DNA of 64,000 bases from contig NC_080047.1 of the NCBI RefSeq assembly GCF_026212465.1, forward strand, positions 35,964,988-36,028,987, read 5' to 3'. Under the pieces are notes generated by a model. The model made no database searches. It worked only from the letters and a program-made list of their open reading frames with translations, and had not been told where the DNA came from. A program made the translations under genes and the position numbers. This stretch comes from Amaranthus tricolor (lineage: Eukaryota > Streptophyta > Magnoliopsida > Caryophyllales > Amaranthaceae). Position 1 is the stretch's first letter. Every line of letters starts with the position of its first letter. Shown piece by piece: positions 24,991 through 36,856 of the stretch.

Positions 24991-25070
24991 GTTAGTTCAG
25001 TTCTCATCCCTATTATTCAGCTTGATATGTTCTTAATTTTCTTCATTCATGAGCTATCTATTAAGACTTA

Positions 25071-25521
25071 GAGCGTGTTTGGTATTAGATATGAAAATGT
25101 AATGGAAGGAAATTTGTTAAAAGGAGTACGATTATTGTCAAGTGTTATTATTAAATATTGTTCGGTATAAAGAGAGGTAAGGAAATGGGAAAAAAGAGGG
25201 CATGTACGCATCATCAACGTCATTCTCAAAACTAGACTTTCTTCAACCACCAACATAAAGCTCGTCCCACCACCACATAAACCACGTTGAAGAGCATGAG
25301 AGAAGGAGGAAGAGGATACTTTGAAGCTTACAAACACGCACTAGTATGGAGGAGAAGAAAAGAAAATTGTTATCAGTCACAATCCATTGGAAACTAAGTA
25401 AGGGTATTCATTACCCTTTGGTAATGAATTGGTTTAACGAAACCTCATACCAAACAACAACTAATGTAATGGTTAAATAAATCCCTTACATAGACTAAGA
25501 AAAACCCATACCAAACTCCCC
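25071..25521. mobile_element. Tourist-like (PIF/Harbinger) MITE
   Basis: Termini GAGCGTGTTTGGTAT and, inverted, GGGGAGTTTGGTATG, flanked by TTA at 25068-25070 and 25522-25524. The three-base TTA duplication and GTTTGGTA-type end are diagnostic of Tourist MITEs. No ORF. Confidence 0.75.
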
Positions 25522-25524
25522 TTA

Positions 25525-26477
25525 ATGTTTTAGGTAGTTCATAAATGACAATACCTTTAGCTAAGTAAATATTATGTTTTGATGGAATCGCACCACATAA
25601 TCATATGCTATGATCCAATATTTCTAGCACATGTATATTTTGTATGCGAAAATGTGTATTCTAACATGTGTATATATTCATAAACAAATGTGTATATGTT
25701 GAATATCTTTGGACGTATACTTTTAGAAATGCTACCTCAAACAAACACAAACTTAAGACTTTAGAAAAATGAGCCTTAGTAAAGGGAAATGGTCCAATTA
25801 ATGATCAGATTAGGAAGAGGAATGATCCAATTAATGACGTATAATATGTTGATCTTTGTAAGAAGAGGAATGGTCTAGTTAATGATGGAGAAGACCAGAA
25901 GGGCACCTACATCTGGCAATGGATGGTAGGGGCTGATGGAGACACACGACGGTGGTCAAGCGGGTGATTGAGTGGCAGAGTGGGGTATAGCTTGAGGGCT
26001 TTAAGGCTACTACGTCTTGGAAATTTTGGGAGACAGGAAGCTACTGTGTGTTTTGTATCTTTGGGTAGTAGTTAAGTGTTAAGATTATTTAAAGAACAAA
26101 AAAGCATGCTTGCGGGTATTAGGATTCAAACGTTTTTCATATATGTGAAAGAAATACACTAACCAACTCATCCGAATGTATATATATAAGTTGATTTTAG
26201 TTTGTAATAAGATGTCAATCAGCTCAATGACATCACTTTAAATCCGCTCCACGAAAACAAAGTATATTCATTGTTCATGCACAAGAACAAAGTCACAAAT
26301 ATTGCATGAACTTGCTTGTTTTCAACAACAAAAAAAGTATTGGTTGAATATGTGAGAAAAAATTCTTGTAATTTATATTTACACTCTTAAAAATGCATTT
26401 ACAATTTAAATTATGTATGTATAAAATTTCCCTTTTTAAGTATAACAATGTCAAACACATTGTGATCTTCAACATCT
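25525..26477. other. 3' flank of the DUF1218 gene
   Basis: No gene seen. A short repeat (AGGAATGATCCAATTAATGA and variants) occurs about three times at 25796-25890. Confidence 0.5.
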
Positions 26478-29400
26478 TCATACTAAACAACTTTCCTTAT
26501 TATTTAGGATTCTTTGATCTTGAGGCAATGTAGGTGTTTGGACTCTTTGATCTTGGCTAAGGACATTAGTCGATGCATCTTGAGCCGTCCGATTATGTTG
26601 GGGAGATCTAGGAGGAGATGCATATAAGGAAGAGGCTTCCAAAATCTCTTGTCTAACAATCTCTTGGTGTTGGCCAAGCCATTGGATTCTTAATGCTGTG
26701 GCGTATAAACCAGCTGCCAAGAAGACTGATAAAAGAGCAAATACTCCTGCAGCTGTGAAAACTCCTTCTCGAATGACTAGGCAACTTGAATTTGGAGTTG
26801 ACCAATCTTTTAGGTGACCTGATTCTACACTTAGCCCTATCAATAGCATTATCTCCGCAACTGCAAAGCAAATCCTATGTAGAATACCCATGCAATATGG
26901 TTAGCCAGTGATGTAAGCCTAGATAACACGACCTTTTAAGATGTATCTGGTAGAATATGCGTGACTTTTTAATTGATTTTTTTTTTCAGTCAAGCATTTA
27001 CAAAATTATTTGATAAATGACTTTTAAACTAGTTGAAAAGTTGACTACGGAAACCACAAAGCTACTATGGGTTTTTTTTATTACTTTTGGCATTTTAATT
27101 CACTTTTTTTTTTCTAATAATCAGTAAACAGCGTACAACTAATCTATACCAAATACATTTAATACAATTGGTTTAAAGATCTAGCTTATTAGCCAATACT
27201 ATAAGGTGATCAAAGTAGCCAAGGTTTATAATCATCAACCATTTGCTAAAGACAAAACGATCCATTTGATTAGTGGTACTAAATGGTGGTAATGAGAATG
27301 ATTTATAGTGTAAATTTTATTAAAAGTTCCTTATCATTCTCATGATAATGAAAATTTTTGACAAAAAGTTTTTTTGTTTACAAATTATCATTACCACCTA
27401 ATATTACCTCTCCCAACAGTAATGCATTAGAATGAATTTTATAAAGAAATGATATGATAGAAGTTAGACAAGCATGACTATCAAGGTAACCAAGAGATTT
27501 TTCAACCAAAATTACATTAGTTTTTCATTCTCATTACCACCATTTATTACCACCTATTAAAATTGCTGAAGAGTTTGATGAAGTATATTATATGACTAGA
27601 AAAATAGTACATTTTTATAAAATTTAATGGATGGTTTGATTAATGCAACCTCAACTCATAAAAACTCGATCTATGGCTCGACCCATTCACCAACAACTAT
27701 AACTCATGTTTTGAGTGTGTTTACATCCATTTTATCCGGACTTTTTGTAGGTTAGAATGATTTGCCACCCCTTTTTTAATGGGTTTTCATTTTTTTTAAT
27801 TTTTTTACAAAATTACCGTTTTTGTAGGTTATAAAATTTAAAATGATATGTTAATTTTCAAGTATTGAATATCTGATCTAACTGTATATTTCGAAACGAT
27901 TATTTAAAATTATTGAAATCAAGAATTGGTATTTTGTAAGCCACAGTACTTAAAATCAGAAAGGATCCTTAATTAATAAAAGTGGATGGCTTATTTTCAT
28001 TCACTAATTCTTAAATGAGACGTTTTTATGGCGAGACCATCGTCTTTATTGGGCTGGTCCAATATACATTTTTTATCTTAAAATAATCACTTATAACATT
28101 ATATGGACCTTAAAGTAGTCTTAAAGTGATTACTTATATGATTACTTATCATTTTAAAGTAATCAATTAAAAAAATAGGCTATTATATAAACCCGTCTCA
28201 TGGTGAGACAAAAACGAACTGATTTTCATTTGCTTTTTAGGATGTGCATAAGGGCATGAATAATTAAAGAAAGTTTAAAAAATGCTATGGTAGTTACAAG
28301 ATTCTTTTCAAGCCTAATTATACAACTTTTTTAATTAAAATATACTTAACCACTGAAATAATTTAATTAAATAAAACACCTATACTTTAATGTACTTTAT
28401 ACGATGGTCTTAAATAACGATTCCACAAAAAGTTATTTGATCACTTCAACAATATACCATAGGGCTTAAAAAAGCCATCTAATAAATACACTACACTTTT
28501 TTAAGATTTAATTACTTAAAATCATAACTCTTTTTTGGTTTAAAGAACTTTCTTAAAACAAAAATTATAAGAAACTACCTAATATATAACATTTTATGCA
28601 AAAATATTAAGTTTAATTTTTTTTGCAAAAAATATTTTATATGACTCAAACGTTTGTAAAATACTACCATTTAACAAAAATTGATAGTTGACTATTAAGT
28701 GAAGGTTTGACCAAACACGTGTTTGGCACATGATAATGCCACTAATTGAACCTTATATCGGAAGGGTCTGTTACCTTATTGAGAGAAAAACATAGTGGCG
28801 GTTGCCAAACACGTGATTAGTCAAACCTCCACTTAACGTTTAATTGACGATTTCTGTCAAATGGTAATAGTTTACAATTATATATATAAGGTAATTTTTT
28901 GAAAAATAAAGATTTAGTAGTTTTTTTGGAAAAAGATATTAATCTAGAATGAGTAAAATTTTCTTTGAATGTGCAATTGGTGGTAGTAGTCACTAGAAAG
29001 AATCTTGTATAAGATTGTACAACTCCGATATGTACCGTATAAAAGACAATTTCGAAAAAAAATGTACATATAAAAAAAAAAGCATAATTTCAAACTAATC
29101 ATATCATATTATTTTTTATAAAGATTGAAAAATTGTATGTAGCACTCCATTGTAAGTTCTGCCATTTAGATTGTTGAAATTTGCTAAATGATAATCATTT
29201 GGCAAGTTTTTTTTACACAATATTGTTTACTTCTATCAATTAAAATAAAAAAAAAAAAAGAAAACCAAACATTTAATTCACTATGTTTAATTTAAATAAA
29301 GCTAATTACATAACAATCATACTATCTATTAAAAAGATTGAAAATTTTCAAATGACACTCCCTTGGAAATTCTTCCACTTAAATTGTTGAGATTTTCTAA

Positions 29401-32400
29401 ATTTTAATTATTGGGCAAGTCATTATACACAATAATGTTAACTTATACCAATTAAAAAAAAGAAAAAAGAAAAATCAAATATCTAATTAAATTGAGCAAA
29501 TTACATAACAAAAAGATATAAACTGCTATATTATGTATTTATATAAGATAAGATAATTAAATAATTTTTGTTAATGAGAATATTTACCTAATTTAGTTTC
29601 CTATTTACTGTATTTTTTTAAGAAAATCAAAATCAATTTGTTTCTCATATAAATTGGAATTATTTAACAATTGAGAATTTTTAATATCTTCACTTTTAAA
29701 ATTTATCACAATCACATTGTAATCATTAGTTTATATCTATTATTACATTTTATTCATATGTATCTGCACATACTTACATATCCTTGCATTGCATGAGCAT
29801 ATAAACTAATACTTCTATAATCTGGCATGTTCATATCAGGTAAGAATGTAAGACCTAGTTTAGTGCTAAAGTCAATGTCTTACTATTAATTTAGAGTTTA
29901 CTCGAGAAGATGAGAAGTTTGAGAAATGAAGTTAAAGAGTAATACATTAGGAGTAATTTATGTAATCCTATCTTATCTTATCTTATATATTATAAATTGT
30001 CAACAAAAGAGACACCAAACATACTTATAGTATGTAATATACAAACACATGTAACAACATTATTATATAGTGTGATTGAAGATTTTTCAATTACTACTAC
30101 TTTCAAGAGTTATTAAGAACATATGAATTCACCAATTTCAGTATAACATCATCATTATCATCATCATACTAAGTGTATCCCGCTCATAAGAACTATGATT
30201 AGGGTATGAGAAGGGAAGGAAGGCAACAACTCATACCCATAAGGGAGAGTGTGGCCAAAGAATCCCTCGACAATTTCAATATATATTTCCGAGATTTAAT
30301 TTTAGCCTCAAATTTAAGAGGGAATATCTAATATAATATCTTTTCAAGTGTATCACTATGAAAACATTATAAGCACTCTATGTATTATGACTACATTTAG
30401 TATAAATTGCTAATGCTTAAGCCTTAATTGATAATTATCATGCATATCCAAGAAGTGGTAAAAAGTTCTATATGAGGATTTTGCTAAATTTTGTCAAATG
30501 TCCTATACGTACTATGAACGCAAACAATCTGTAAAAAATAAAAGTGAGTCCCAACCGTGCATAGCACGGGTATAATCTTAGTATCTAAAAATTGAGATGT
30601 TTTCATTTATTCTTGTTGAGTTGATATGTTGATAATTATTAGTAAATTTAAAACCTCTATATATCCAAATGAAAATTACTCAAAACTGTCCAAATTTTGA
30701 TATATCTTTTCACTAAATCACATTATTAACTAGTTAAATTTCAGGATATTCTACATGGTAGGCAAAACTTTTTGCAAAAGGTGTGCTAGCAAATCTTAAA
30801 AAAAATTCCACAAAATAGTATTGTACTTTTGGAATTCAAACTAGTAACATTATGAACCAAAATACGTTTGATTTTTCGTTATCTTGAAAAATTTTCTTTT
30901 TTCCCTCGTGTTATTTCCTTAAAATACAGTAACTCCTTCTCCTTCATCCATCTTCTTCTTCTTGCATTCATTTTTTTCATCAATCTTCAAATTCCTTTAA
31001 CCATGTCTTCAAATTATGCATATTCAAGAAGGTTTTCAAGGCCACCAATAAGGCTCTTCAATAAATGTAAAGCTTTCTCTTTCTTTAGTTGGGTGAAGAA
31101 AGAAGATTTGAGTAAATATGGAGGATAAATGTTTATGTGTGAAGCATATGGAGGACAAATGTCTACTCAAATTGAAACAGAATTGATGGTTCAAAGGAAA
31201 CAAATTAGGCAATTACAAAAGATGATGGAGATTATAATTATTGTTAGTCTTTTAATACTTGTCCTTCTCATTAAGAATTAGGCAACTACAAATGTCTACT
31301 CTAATACTACTCTAGAAATCAATCTTGAAAGCATATGTCACCTAATATAAAGCACTCCGAAGAAGCACCACAAAGCAACTTACCTGTCAGATTAGGAATG
31401 GAGGATTAAGGAGATCTATAATTGATTAGTAAGTATGAACCACTTAAACATTAGTATCCTCGTAAGTTTGATTGAATTTTTTAATTAGTATCCTCTTAAT
31501 CAACTATGACGATTATGATATAATAGGATGGAAGAAGAAAATCTATGAGAAGAAGATGGATGAAGAAGATGGAAGGAAGAAGAAGATTGATGAAGAACGA
31601 GAAGATGGATGAAGAAGAAGACAAGGGCAAAAAGGAAATTTCCCAAGATAACGAAAACTCAAACTTGTTTTGGTTCATAATGTTACGACAGCTTGAATTC
31701 CAAAAATACAATGCTATTTTGTGGAATTTTTAAGATTTATTACCACTGACCTTTTGCAAAAGTTCATATCGACCATATAGAATATCCCTTATATTTTCTA
31801 GAGTAAAAATACAAGTTTTAACTACTACTAAAAGTTACTTATAATTTTCGTTTTAATTTACTTTTTTTATAACATTGAAGCTACTTATACTTTTCATATC
31901 ACTTTACCATAGATTTTGTTAAAGGGTGCAATTTAACTAAAAATTTAGGACATTAAATATATGTACACAATTTTTTTTATGCAACTTATTAATAATCGTC
32001 CCTTTATTTAAATTTTGCAAAGAAAAACTTTTATTAGATTTCAATTATAAAAGTTAGAATTAATTTATGTAAAAGTGAGAATCTCACATGGAACATGAGA
32101 TATGAATAAAAGAATAAAAGAATATAGAATAGAAAAACATACCAAGTAGAGATGAAAAAAGCACCAGCTTGCCAAGTAAGAGACTTCATAGGTCTAGAAG
32201 ATTGGGGGTCCCAACTAATATAAACAGGATGAGAAGTCTTACTAATTGCAATTAGCATAAATGAATGCTGAACAAGCATTGCAATGGCTAGTACTACAAA
32301 TGCAACGGATGCACATATTAACGGCACTTTTCCATTTCCACTATACATGCATTCGTATTCTTCTTTTCCCTTATGCCCTTTATTATTTGCTAGCACCCAC

Positions 32401-33536
32401 GTCACCTACAATTTAACATTATCTCATCAATTTCATAAACTAGCTATACAAAAATGACATCTTCAATATGATTGATATATACTATTCTGTCTCTTAGAAT
32501 TGCTACTGATAATTGATATTTTTTTTTTCATAAATGTCACTATCAGTAGCATTCTTAAAGGTGATAAATTTAGGATTGTACACAAGATATAAGAACAGAG
32601 TTAACTGCACACAAATTCGATAAGGTTTCATCCTTAAACCAATGAGTAATAGGAGGAGTAACCCATCAAGTATATATGTTAGTCAATCTCTTTCTAATTC
32701 TCCTATGTGAGATCATATGTGAGTTAATTTCCAATAAAAAGAAATTTTTCTAAAAAGTCAATTTTGATGTTGTTCCCTTTAATTGAACTAATAATGAATT
32801 AATTATCGATGAGAATCTTTTTAATTTTTTGAAAAACAAATGGTAGTTGTAAGTTTATTATGAATCTGGAACTATTAACAAAATAATTAAATAAAATTCT
32901 TAGAAAGAGTTCCTTTTTTAGAAAAACACTAACATTCATGGACTACTATCGTTCAACCTAAAATGAATGGAAATTAAAAAATTCAAATTTTCATCCATAT
33001 CAAAATGTATTTAAAAAATCTATTTATGTATAAAACGAAAGAGAAATGTTATGAAGTATTGTCGATAATGTTGATCTTAATTTGCTATATTTTTCAGTTT
33101 TATTTTCACCAATGAATTTGTACTATTCTACTATGAACATCGAACATAAACCTACATTCTTCTTCATAATCACACTCAAAAATCCAATCCCCTCTTCACC
33201 ATCAATCATCACGTATGCTCATTTCTTAATAAATTAAGCTGAATTTATTGTCAATGTCAATATGTGATCGGGGAACATGAGTTGTACACGCTTCATAAGC
33301 CAATAAGATACCATTCAAAACCATATGCCGATTGAAAGAAGGACTTTAATAGCTTATAAAGTATGCACATTATGGGGATAAACATCCTATAACATTTCAT
33401 TTATGGACTTGTTTTTTTATCTTTTTAGTCATATATAATAGATGAACCTAACTACTAAAAATTAATATAATTAACATATAGAGAGAGACTTATAAAATAA
33501 TTTGATGTGGAAACATAGAAAGTGCATTAAAATAGG

Positions 33537-33567
<31 letters not shown>

Positions 33568-33755
33568 GAGCGAGTGGCTTCAGCAAAAAGGGAGAGTATG
33601 AAGCAAAGAAGACCGGAGAGGATGCAAAGAATAGTAAGAAGAGCTCCTGTTTTACTGGAAAGATGAAGACCTCTTGGTTTTGGAGCCAAATCTGCATGTG
33701 TTATTCCTCTTCTCGATCTTCCTCTTGTATTATTAGCCTCAGTCGTCCTAGCCAT
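26478..33755 (-). CDS. DUF1218 family four-helix membrane protein
   Basis: Three exons join in frame: 33755-33564, 32405-32143 and 26874-26478, giving 283 aa. After a basic N-terminus (residues 1-35) come hydrophobic helices at about 37-58 (LLTILCILSGLLCFILSLF), 93-118 (ICASVAFVVLAIAMLVQ), 140-170 (FISTWICFAVAEIMLLIGL) and 185-215 (VFTAAGVFALLSVFLAAGL). Cysteines YECMY and SSCLV between helices, and the order EATRSQ, ISWDPQSSRP, SLTWQAGAFF, are features of DUF1218 proteins. In Arabidopsis some members (MWL1/2) affect lignin in cell walls; the function of this member is unknown. The C-terminus is a polar QDQR-rich tail, longer than usual. The reading frame is intact. Intron 2 is 5.3 kb and loaded with small elements; intron 1 begins with GT followed by a long T tract. 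Confidence 0.9.
27270..27560. mobile_element. Foldback MITE in DUF1218 intron 2
   Basis: Inverted ends of about 30 bp share AAATGGTGGTAATGAGAATG at 27290-27300 and, inverted, at 27521-27545. The interior repeats TTACCACC and TCATTCTCAT motifs. About 290 bp, no ORF, no clear target duplication. Confidence 0.6.
28010..28212. mobile_element. GAGAC-type MITE, copy 2
   Basis: Begins AAATGAGACG with GCGAGACC and ends CCCGTCTCATGGTGAGAC. The interior AATCACTTATAA and AAAGTGATTACTT blocks match the families at 15671 and 35475. No ORF. Confidence 0.6.
28620..28945. mobile_element. Foldback element with long imperfect arms
   Basis: Arms of about 100 bp pair around 28740-28790. The best block is CCAAACACGTG followed on the left by TTTGGCA, matched by TGCCAAACACGTGATTAG on the right, extending outward through CCATTTAACA/TGTCAAATGG. 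It has no coding capacity and sits in DUF1218 intron 2. Confidence 0.6.
29090..29520. repeat. Two-copy diverged tandem repeat, about 230 bp
   Basis: Blocks AAAGATTGAAAA, GCACTCC or ACACTCCC, TTGTTGA, GGCAAGT, ACACAATA and CAATTAAA occur in the same order at 29117-29250 and 29333-29455. The second unit starts TCTATTAAAAAGATTG, like a Helitron 5' end. Confidence 0.55.
30148..30277 (-). mobile_element. 5'-truncated RTE LINE 3' end
   Basis: Aligns with the left (3') end of the LINE at 20499: CATCATCAT triplets, then AAGTGTATC, AGAACTATG, GGGAAGGA, CAACTCATACCCATAA and GTGTGGCCAAAG in the same order. Ends after about 130 bp. Typical of a dead-on-arrival insertion from incomplete reverse transcription. 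Confidence 0.75.
30551..30581 (+). other. Helitron-like 3' end
   Basis: A hairpin CCGTGCATAGCACGG is followed by TATAATCTTAGT, similar to the Helitron 3' hairpin and terminal CTAG. Together with the Helitron-like start near 29325 it could bound an element of about 1.25 kb containing the LINE fragment. The terminal CTAG is imperfect. Confidence 0.35.
30743..31788 (+). mobile_element. MULE-like element with about 250-bp TIRs carrying a GRF-like ORF
   Basis: The left arm (30743 to about 31000) and right arm (about 31540-31788) are inverted copies: GGATATTCTACATGGT outside, then TTTGCAAAAGGT, AAATCTTAAAAA, TTCCACAAAATAG, TTTTGGAATTCAA, ACATTATGAACCAAAA, CGTTATCTTG and finally CATCC/TTCTTCTTC runs. 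Flanks TTAAATTTC and TTATATTTTC may be a degraded 9-10-bp target duplication. Long TIRs and such a duplication fit Mutator-like elements. A short gene-like sequence lies between the arms. It sits in DUF1218 intron 2, in the antisense direction. Confidence 0.65.
31003..31281 (+). pseudogene. GRF-type zinc-finger-like protein, degenerate
   Basis: One frame from the ATG at 31003 to the TAG at 31281 is broken only by a TAA at 31126. It begins MSSNYAYSRRFSRPP, continues with FNKCKAFSFFSWV and ends with a heptad-like MVQRKQIRQLQKMM and a hydrophobic anchor (IIIIVSLLILVLLI). The basic Ser/Arg start, the C-x-FFSWV block and the C-terminal coiled coil plus membrane segment recall plant GRF zinc-finger proteins of unknown function. 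The first half of the finger (CxC and the GRRF core) is missing. The family assignment is from memory of the pattern, hence moderate confidence. Confidence 0.45.
33539..33562 (-). repeat. Poly-T tract directly at the donor of DUF1218 intron 1
   Basis: On the minus strand exon 1 ends CTCTCAG and the intron begins GT followed by more than 20 T residues. The tract overlaps donor positions +2 onward. Confidence 0.9.
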
Positions 33756-34014
33756 TATTTCTACCAATAAAATATAATACAACAATTTTATTCCTTCAAT
33801 CAATAAGATTTGGTTTATAAATATGTGAATTATTGATGGGAGATTTTATGAGAGTTAAATGGGATCCAAAATTTGTTTTAAAGGTTTAAGAGAGAATTTG
33901 AGAGGAATAGAGAATTGCTTGGAGAAAAGGTTGCTTTAGAGGAAGGAGATTCTTTGAGGCAACTTAAGGGCTGATGTTCTTCTTAGGGAACCTTTATTCC
34001 TATGATTTCACACC

Positions 34015-34022
34015 CTTATATA
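34015..34022 (-). promoter_or_regulatory. TATA box of the DUF1218 gene
   Basis: TATATAAG on the minus strand, about 260 bases upstream of the ATG at 33755, with a following region free of long AT runs. This implies a leader of about 230 nt. Confidence 0.55.
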
Positions 34023-35474
34023 TCGAGTAGTATAACATACTACGTACTATTTGGGTGCTTCTTCTCGAACATATATATGCTCTACGTACCGTCTTATTCT
34101 TTTAGCCTTAGCGTTAGCCAACTAATTTCACACCTTTGTATATTATATTATTATTAGAAATAAAGTGATGTAGAGTGCCATTATTAGCTTTGACTTGTAT
34201 TTTTTTTTTATTTAGGTTGACCTAAAATAGAATGAAATTAATTTACTAATTTGGTGTGGTGCACCATAATATTAGTGAGTGATCGATCCAGTTGAATGTT
34301 TTGAGATTACTTTTCATAACAATGATGAGAGCAGATTTCAAACATATTTTCCCTGCCCTTTCTTTAGACGAGATGTGGGTATGGTTTGTTTGTTGCTACT
34401 TCTCCAACCTTACCACTTGCAAAAATTGAATATGATGATATGATATAATATGATAACAACGATAAGATTAGAGCTGATTGAACATCAACTGAATAGCAAC
34501 CTTAGTCCTTAGAAGTACTTGAGAGCAGTTGCAACCAACTACTACAAGTATATCAAAGATAATAGGGTTGTTTATGTAGATCATCGGGTGAATTTTGAAT
34601 CTGATGTTTCGGGTTGATTAAAATCGAATCTTGTGTTCATGTTGGTTTTTTTACATAATGATTGATTCATTTTTTACGTCGGGCAAATAGAGTTCAAAAT
34701 CATGTTAATTTCAAGTCATCGAATCTGTTTTAAACGTATCTCATCAAATACATATATAAGTTAAGTAGTGGCATTATTATCAAAAGCAATACTCATTCCT
34801 AATAAATTAAACTATTAATCAATCACCTAACCACGTAAGAGATAATGTTCTCCATCATTAATTATCAATTATGATTAAAAAAAATTGAAAGTTTATATGA
34901 TATTGCTATTTGTTTTATAGATTCGTGATCTTCATTCAAACTGCCTTTTTCTCTATTTAAAAAAGCTCAATCTTCGATTAATAAATCAACTTTCTAAACG
35001 CAAGCCTAATGGTTCATTCAATATTCCACGCCCACCCTCACACTATAATTGATATTAAGTGGAATAAGGCTTGATTACTATTTACCAACTACTTGAGCAT
35101 ATGCCCGGAAAATAGTCTATTTGACACGCAAGAAAATAAAAAATGTCAATTGTCACTTTTTAAATTAGTAAACCCGACGATTTGATATTTATCCGACCTT
35201 TTAATATAATATTTTTAAATCTAAATTAAAAATAAATTTACAATTATATAAAATATAATATGGACAAAAAATTTAATTTTAAAGCGACCCTAAACAACTA
35301 ACCCAAAATCAACCTAACGATCCGATGGAACATTTTTAATTAGTTATAGTGTTTTAGAAAATCTTATAGGTAAGCTCACTTTACAAAATCAATTGGGACA
35401 TTGAATGAGAAGAATAGCTCACATAATGTTGAAATCTTAACTATATATTATATCTAGTGTTACTAATCAGTTGG
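34023..35474. other. Intergenic, nothing recognised
   Basis: AT-rich spacer upstream of the DUF1218 gene. No supported gene, RNA or repeat. Confidence 0.45.
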
Positions 35475-36201
35475 TCTTGTATAGGAGACCGTATCACATA
35501 TCATAAGACAAGTCTATATAATTAGTTTATTTCTTTAAGTGATCACTTTAAAATTATAAAAATGATCACTTTAAAACATTAACGGCCCGTTTGGTACATG
35601 GTATTAGAGGGCGGTAATGGTAATAAAATTAAGTAATAAAAAATTTGGTTGTTTGGATGCCTTCAATGGTAATGCATGGTAATAAAATAAGGTAATGAAA
35701 TTACCAAAAAGGGCCATTTTTATTACCATGAAACAACCTGGTATTAGACCGTAATGGTAATAAAGTATTACTGTGGTAATAAAATAAGATAATGTTGTTT
35801 CGAGCTGAAGAAAAAAAATAATGAAGAAAAAAAGGTAATGTATGTAATTATCCAAAAAAATATTATTATTAAAAAAAGAATCATTAGATAGAATACTTTA
35901 GATATAATAATGCTTTTAGATACAAATATACAATAATAAAACTAAGAGTCATTACCATTTTTTATTACTAACAACCAAATGCAATCAATGGAATATTATC
36001 TTCCGTTACCATTCTTTAGTCATGCACACCAAACAAAAGAATCTTCATTACCAATTCTCATATCCATTCCTTCATTACTATTGCCATTACAACATTTCAT
36101 TCCCATTACTTCATTACCATCAACCAAACGGGCCGTAAATGTATATTGACTCAACCAATATATATAGTCTTACCATGAAATTGTCTCATTTAAGAATTTA
36201 T
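35475..36201. mobile_element. GAGAC-type MITE, copy 3, interrupted by another MITE
   Basis: The left part (35475-35582) and right part (36136-36201) together align with the 170-bp element at 15671-15840, including TCTTGTATAGGAGACC on the left and GTCTTACCATGAAATTGTCTC on the right. The intervening 553 bp is a separate Tourist-like MITE. Confidence 0.7.
35583..36135. mobile_element. Tourist-like MITE nested in a GAGAC-type MITE
   Basis: Perfect inverted ends CGGCCCGTTTGGT and ACCAAACGGGCCG, flanked by TAA at 35580-35582 and 36136-36138. The interior is built of GGTAATGGTAATAAA-like repeats and their complement. No ORF. Confidence 0.8.
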
Positions 36202-36856
36202 GATTACTATTTGCTTTTGGGATAGGGATCTAATCCAAAGTTCCACACAAACAATATCCTCATATCAATCATATCATCATATAATCATATAATTCAACAA
36301 CCATCTTGCCACATGACAGTTGGAGAATTAGAGTTGTAAATGAATTTAATGATGCCACGTGACCTCTTTACAATTCATTTCAAAACATTCTAAAACTTTC
36401 CTAGCAAGCTAAATTACTCACAATTAATTATTAAGAACTATTATATTAAACATATTTTACAAGATACAAACGAGTACATTTGGCACTTTATCATTTTTCA
36501 AATCAATTTATTCATATTCATTCTTCATTTTCGCAAGTCTAACAAGATTAAATTATAATACAACAACCACTTTGCCACGTGTTACCTCTACGATGAGAGT
36601 TAAGAAGCTCTAATAATTTGCCATATGTCAGCTTGATATTAATCCTTGATTATTTAGTAGTTGTTTAAGCTTTTTCAAGAAATAAACTAAATATTATTTT
36701 TAAATTTTACTTTTATTTGCTTGTCCATGAGAAATCATGTGATCCTTGATTATTAAGATCTAATATTTTATACAATAATTTAATTTTAATAGTTTAGTAA
36801 TGATTCAAACCTAAGAAAAATCATTCTCAAAATTAGCTACCATACTAAAGAAATTT

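Noticed and set aside
26653..26871. 72-codon frame on the minus strand within DUF1218 exon 3
   Set aside because: It is an out-of-frame shadow of the DUF1218 coding sequence.
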